DNA from: Xestospongia muta
Taxonomy: Eukaryota > Porifera > Demospongiae > Haplosclerida > Petrosiidae
Direction of reading: 5' to 3'
Assembly (NCBI GenBank): GCA_963693285.1
Contig: OY848917.1
Span: 29,027,245-29,091,244, forward strand
Length of the DNA: 64,000 bases
Positions 60,327 through 64,000 of the stretch are shown here, piece after piece. Each line of letters opens with the position of its first letter. Position 1 is the stretch's first letter. The translations under genes were made by a program, and so were the position numbers. The notes beneath the pieces are model-generated. The model was not told where the DNA came from, did not search any database, and was given only the letters and a program-made list of their open reading frames with translations.

Positions 60327-60906
60327 CTAGGCTAGCTAGACCCTCCTCCTTTTTGATAAGCTGACAGGCAGAGGAGACTCTAGAAGTGAAATGTGCATAC
60401 TGCCCTATTGGAATGAGTGGAATGTGGGGCAGTACATAGTGGTTATAAATTGTTATTATAATTGCCACATTGAGTTATTTATATATGGAGGAAAAGAAGC
60501 TACTTTCAATTCAATTTTGATTAGACTATCTTTAAATGATTCATGATTGTCTAAGAGCAAGTAGAGAAAGGCCATCTTAAAAGTTTAAGAGAGAAATCAT
60601 TGTTTTATTTCTTATATTTCAATGATTTCCCTCTAAACTTTTTAAGATGGCCTTTCTCTACTCTTCCTTTAAACAATGACAAGTCATTTGAAGACAGTCT
60701 AATCAAAATTGAATCACAAATAGCTTCTTTTCCTCCATATGAAACTCCATGTGGCAATCGTAATAACAGTTTATAACCACTATGTAAACGTTGTGGTACT
60801 GCCCACACATTCCACTCATTCCAATGGGACAGTAAGGCCCAGTTCACTTCTTGACCTCCTCCGCCTGTCAGCTTATCAAAGAAGAGGAGGGTCTATATAG
60901 ATAGAC
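60327..60906. repeat. foldback element, second copy
   Basis: Same long inverted repeat as 46755-47322, carried along with the tandem unit. The halves meet near 60610. Confidence 0.8.
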
Positions 60907-62080
60907 CATAGTATGTGAGGTATTCCGTATATTACATTCTTGTACTGTGTAGGAGTGTACAGTTAGATGTCAGTCAGGTAGTTTTCAGGGCATCTGGTTG
61001 GTTGTAGGTCACATGACAAAACTATTCATTTGATACTTATCATATTACTCCAAAACATTCCATTTGTCTCTAGACATAGATAGAGAAGGAAGACAGTTCC
61101 CATATTCTCTATAGAAGTGATTTGATCTCCATGTACTTGACACCATAGACAAAAGAGCTGCACTGACTTGATTTGGCACATTTTGAATAAATTCATTGTG
61201 GTAAGTTAGATTTTAGTCACTATATTAAACCACAACACTCAGTCATTGCTATGTTAAGATTGAGCTCCACCCCTTAGTTAGCAAACAAATGAAGCATCAA
61301 GAATTATTGAAAGTAGATGCTTTGGACGTTTAATCTTAATAGAAGAGTTACCTTTGTGGTAATGATAATAATAATTGTAATCTGAAATTATGTTTTGTAA
61401 AGCACCCTAATCAGCCCTGAAGTGTGCTACTATTTCCACTTTTTTCTATCAAGGCAATTGAACAGTAATAATTGGAAGGTACATCACTGATATTTATATA
61501 AAGGCTTTAGTCAAGTGTTGATGGTGATCTTTGAAAGTGTATAACAGGTAGGCATACATTATTAAGAATATCAAATAAAGGTATTAATGTACTGTAAACA
61601 TGGTTTCTTTTAGAAAGGTTCAGCAGGGTTAAGTCACGGTAATTAACCTATTTAATGGGTGGGTTCATGGTAATTATCTTAATTAAATGGTGAGTTTCCT
61701 ATAGTTTGAATTGTTTTTGAGATATTCTAGGGGGGGTATCGGGGATTTAGGGAGGGAACCTTCCCCCTTGCCCCCCCCTGTAGATGAAATCCTGGTAAAT
61801 GTAGAAATACCGAAGACATGGGAGCTAATAAAATCTAACATTACATATATTGGTGTAATCATAGGTTGTAAGATACCTTGGATAAAACTATGCCATTGTT
61901 CAATATACACTAGTCACGTTGAAGTCTTCAAGGCTGAACATGAGCAGAACTTGCCAGCCATAATATTTTACATATTAGTAGCTATAAATATAGTGTAATT
62001 TATATCACAAGCGTAGATCAATTATCAAACAGGAAATTCTATAAATGTCACATCTGTAATACTTCTTCATCTCCATTTTA
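60907..62080. repeat. repeat A, copy 3 (diverged)
   Basis: Resembles 31737-32716 and 48295-49300 with several indels. An insertion with a G-run and C-run around 61730-61778 is not in the other copies. Open frames here follow no known family. Confidence 0.65.
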
Positions 62081-62095
62081 AACTGTTTAGTAAAT

Positions 62096-62160
62096 GTTAG
62101 TCTTGTCTTCAGACTGCTACGTCCCAGAACAAAAAGCAGTCTGGTAACGAGACTAATTTT
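62096..62160. repeat. short foldback (MITE-like) hairpin
   Basis: TTAGTCTTGTCTTCAGACTG and CAGTCTGGTAACGAGACTAA form imperfect inverted arms around a ~24-nt loop. It is related to the small inverted repeat at 49342-49376 in copy 2. Confidence 0.6.
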
Positions 62161-62393
62161 TGTCTGGAGCATGGCACTCTGGAAGAAAGGAGGATATTTC
62201 AAGAATGGTGTATTGAACTAGTACTAAATTTCATCAGCCAGGAAGTAGTCCCAATGTACTCTGGATATCATTAACAATAATTACATATTTTGATAAACTT
62301 ATTAATTCAATATTCATGCACTGCTGTCCTTTATAAAATGAATAGATTATTCAATTATTTTAGGCGAATTAAAGGGATTTCCTATCATGAAGC

Positions 62394-64000
62394 ATGGCTG
62401 CTATAAAACGCTATTTTGATAAAAGGAAACAAGTGAGTTTGTATACTAGTATGTACTATAATGTAGCGTAGTCCAAACAATGTATATCACTCTTATCAAC
62501 ATATACAATAGCTATCCAGTCCATCTAAGAAATGTACATTGTGAATTTATTTATAGTATAAAATGTAATATGTAGGACATAATAATATAGAATTCTAGTT
62601 GTAGACAAATGCATGTATAATAATTTTTCAGGCAAAAACTGAGATGGAAAGCATACTAAGGAATCAGATTTTTATTATACTACCTATTTACGGAACCCAA
62701 AGGCAGACTTCCTTTTCCACTTTCCAATTTTCAAAATTCCAATTAATGACTCAATTAACTATGGGAAGCCGAGGACAGACATTCCAATTCCTATTTCCAA
62801 TTTTAATCAAATTGGATTATATGGAGTTGTAATGTCCGTCCTTGGTTTCTATACTTGATAAATCTATAATATACAACCAAAATCAGGAACCCAACCAAAC
62901 TGGAAACTTTGTGCTGATACTCGATTGTAAGAGACAGCTATGTATTTTACTAAGTAATGAGAAAAACCTTTAAAAATTGGAAATTTCAAAATATGCGATC
63001 AAAATTGGAAAGTGGAAATGGAAGTCTTCCCTCGGATTCTGTGCTTATTAGATCTTTGTTGTATTCCTAATCATAATACAATTGGTATAATAATATTATA
63101 ATAAAGTTATTTATACATTGTGTATATTGTACACAATGGAAAAGCAATTTTAAAATAATTATTGTATCAATGTACATAGGTACTAAGTAATATATTATTA
63201 AATATTCAGATACTCTTGTGTTATATTACCAACACATTACATGTCAACTATCGATGAACACATCTTCATTAATGGAAAGATACTACAATTACTGATCTAA
63301 TATTTATATAATCTTACTTTTCTTGCCCTAGAATGAGAAGTTAGTAACTGGTGCTGTACTTGGAAACATAGAAGATGTGAGATCATCTCTTGAGAATGGA
63401 GCTGATGTTAACACTACCAAAGATGAGGTATAGTAACTATATAATACATATGGAAGCTAATATTGTAATAACAATATCATTAGCAATGACATTTTGATTA
63501 TATGTCTAATAATAATGTTAATGTACTTCAGGAAATTATATAATGGGATTGTGTTAAGACTTTACAGTATAAGTGTGTTGTTTTTAAGTGTTTATAGTTT
63601 TTTTAGCCATTTTAAAGCTCAAAATACAGTCTTAATGAAGCAATAACTATTAATTACAAGTACATTTTACAAAGTTTTGTAATTTTCTTAGGATCGACAA
63701 ACTCCTTTATACCTAGCAGCACAGTATGGTCATTCTGATATAGTATCATTGTTAATAATTGCTGGAGGAGATCCCAATTTTACTCCTAATAAGGTAATTT
63801 ATCTAGTAGGAAAGTTCTATAGTCAAATTACCTAACTAGAATATTAGTCAAAGAATATGTTGACTGATATTTTACTGTTTTTGGTTTTTGACAATTTTAC
63901 AGGACCGAACAACACCTTTACATGTGGCATCACGTAGTGGTTATACAAAAATAGTATCACAGTTAATAGAGGCTGGAGGAGATCTTAATGCTGCTAGTAA
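62394..64000 (+). CDS. ankyrin-vinculin tail gene, tandem copy 3 (5' part only)
   Basis: The first four exons are present and open: 62394-62432 (MAAIKRYFDKRKQ), 63332-63427, 63692-63793, and 63903 to the window end, where one base of the exon is cut off. The start, splice sites and phases match copy 2. Amino-acid changes are more numerous than between copies 1 and 2, so this copy split off earlier. The ankyrin exons keep the [11 protein letters not shown] motif. The rest of the gene, and whether it keeps the vinculin tail, lies outside the window. Confidence 0.85.
62690..63052. mobile_element. foldback element in intron 1 of copy 3
   Basis: Around 62692-62735 and 62998-63050 the sequence AGACTTCC..TTTCCACTTTCCAATTTT and its reverse complement form arms of ~40 bp. 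A second pair lies inside (CCGAGGACAGACATT / AATGTCCGTCCTTGG). The element is absent from the same intron in copy 2. A short open frame at 62644-62832 runs across it and is not a gene. Confidence 0.6.

Noticed and set aside
61711..61998. 95-codon frame with a Pro/Gly-rich part
   Set aside because: Produced by G-run and C-run sequence in a diverged repeat A copy. It has no counterpart in the other copies.
1..64000. CRISPR arrays, rRNA, bacterial operons
   Set aside because: The regular repeats present are microsatellites, coding repeats or exon-sized ankyrin units with introns. Spliced genes exclude a bacterial origin for nearly all of the window. I saw no convincing tRNA or rRNA by eye, but no covariance search was possible.

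Overview
The window looks like nuclear DNA from an early-branching animal, most likely a demosponge such as Amphimedon or a relative. It is AT-rich, with short introns (often 50-400 bp, GT..AG). Its genes belong to families typical of sponge genomes: ankyrin-ZU5-Death proteins, TKL-like kinases with a HRDISSGN loop, and beta-helix proteins with a multi-membrane C-terminus. The organism assignment is inferred from gene content, not from a search.

Layout. 0.7-2.6 kb: a single-exon class III aminotransferase with a kinase-like C-terminal extension. 3.0-4.65 kb (-): a decayed GMC oxidoreductase. 4.9-31.6 kb: a rearranged block bounded by two direct ~700 bp repeats. Inside it, two ~6.2-6.6 kb arms (about 5.64-12.23 and 19.49-25.67 kb) form a large inverted repeat. 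Each arm carries one copy of a gene that joins the F2-F3 half of a talin-type FERM domain to a coiled coil and a protein kinase. Between the arms lie a tandemly duplicated segment with a five-exon gene for a small secreted protein, a TIR transposon carrying a Ulp1-protease/PHD remnant, and a Merlin/IS1595-like transposase remnant. Kinase-gene fragments sit at both inner arm ends and beyond the right arm. 26.3-30.6 kb: a small Cys-pair ORF and a beta-helix/multi-membrane gene broken by one frameshift and one stop.

31.6-64 kb: three tandem copies of one gene. The middle copy (50178-59759) is intact. I could join 29 exons into one open frame of 1181 codons, encoding ankyrin repeats, ZU5, a Death domain, a proline-rich linker and a vinculin-type tail. 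The first copy (32808-46194) is a pseudogene: exon 1 is deleted, it has one nonsense codon, and two splice donors are lost. It also hosts a very young full-length Copia retrotransposon (34398-38724) in an intron. The third copy starts at 62394 and runs off the window.

Working together: talin's head activates integrins and talin recruits vinculin, whose tail binds actin. This locus carries two gene families that each took one module of that adhesion system (talin F2-F3, vinculin tail) and fused it to signalling parts (kinase; ankyrin-ZU5-Death). Whether the two products act together is a hypothesis. The fusions themselves are read directly from exons with consistent splice phases, but they await transcript and profile-search confirmation.
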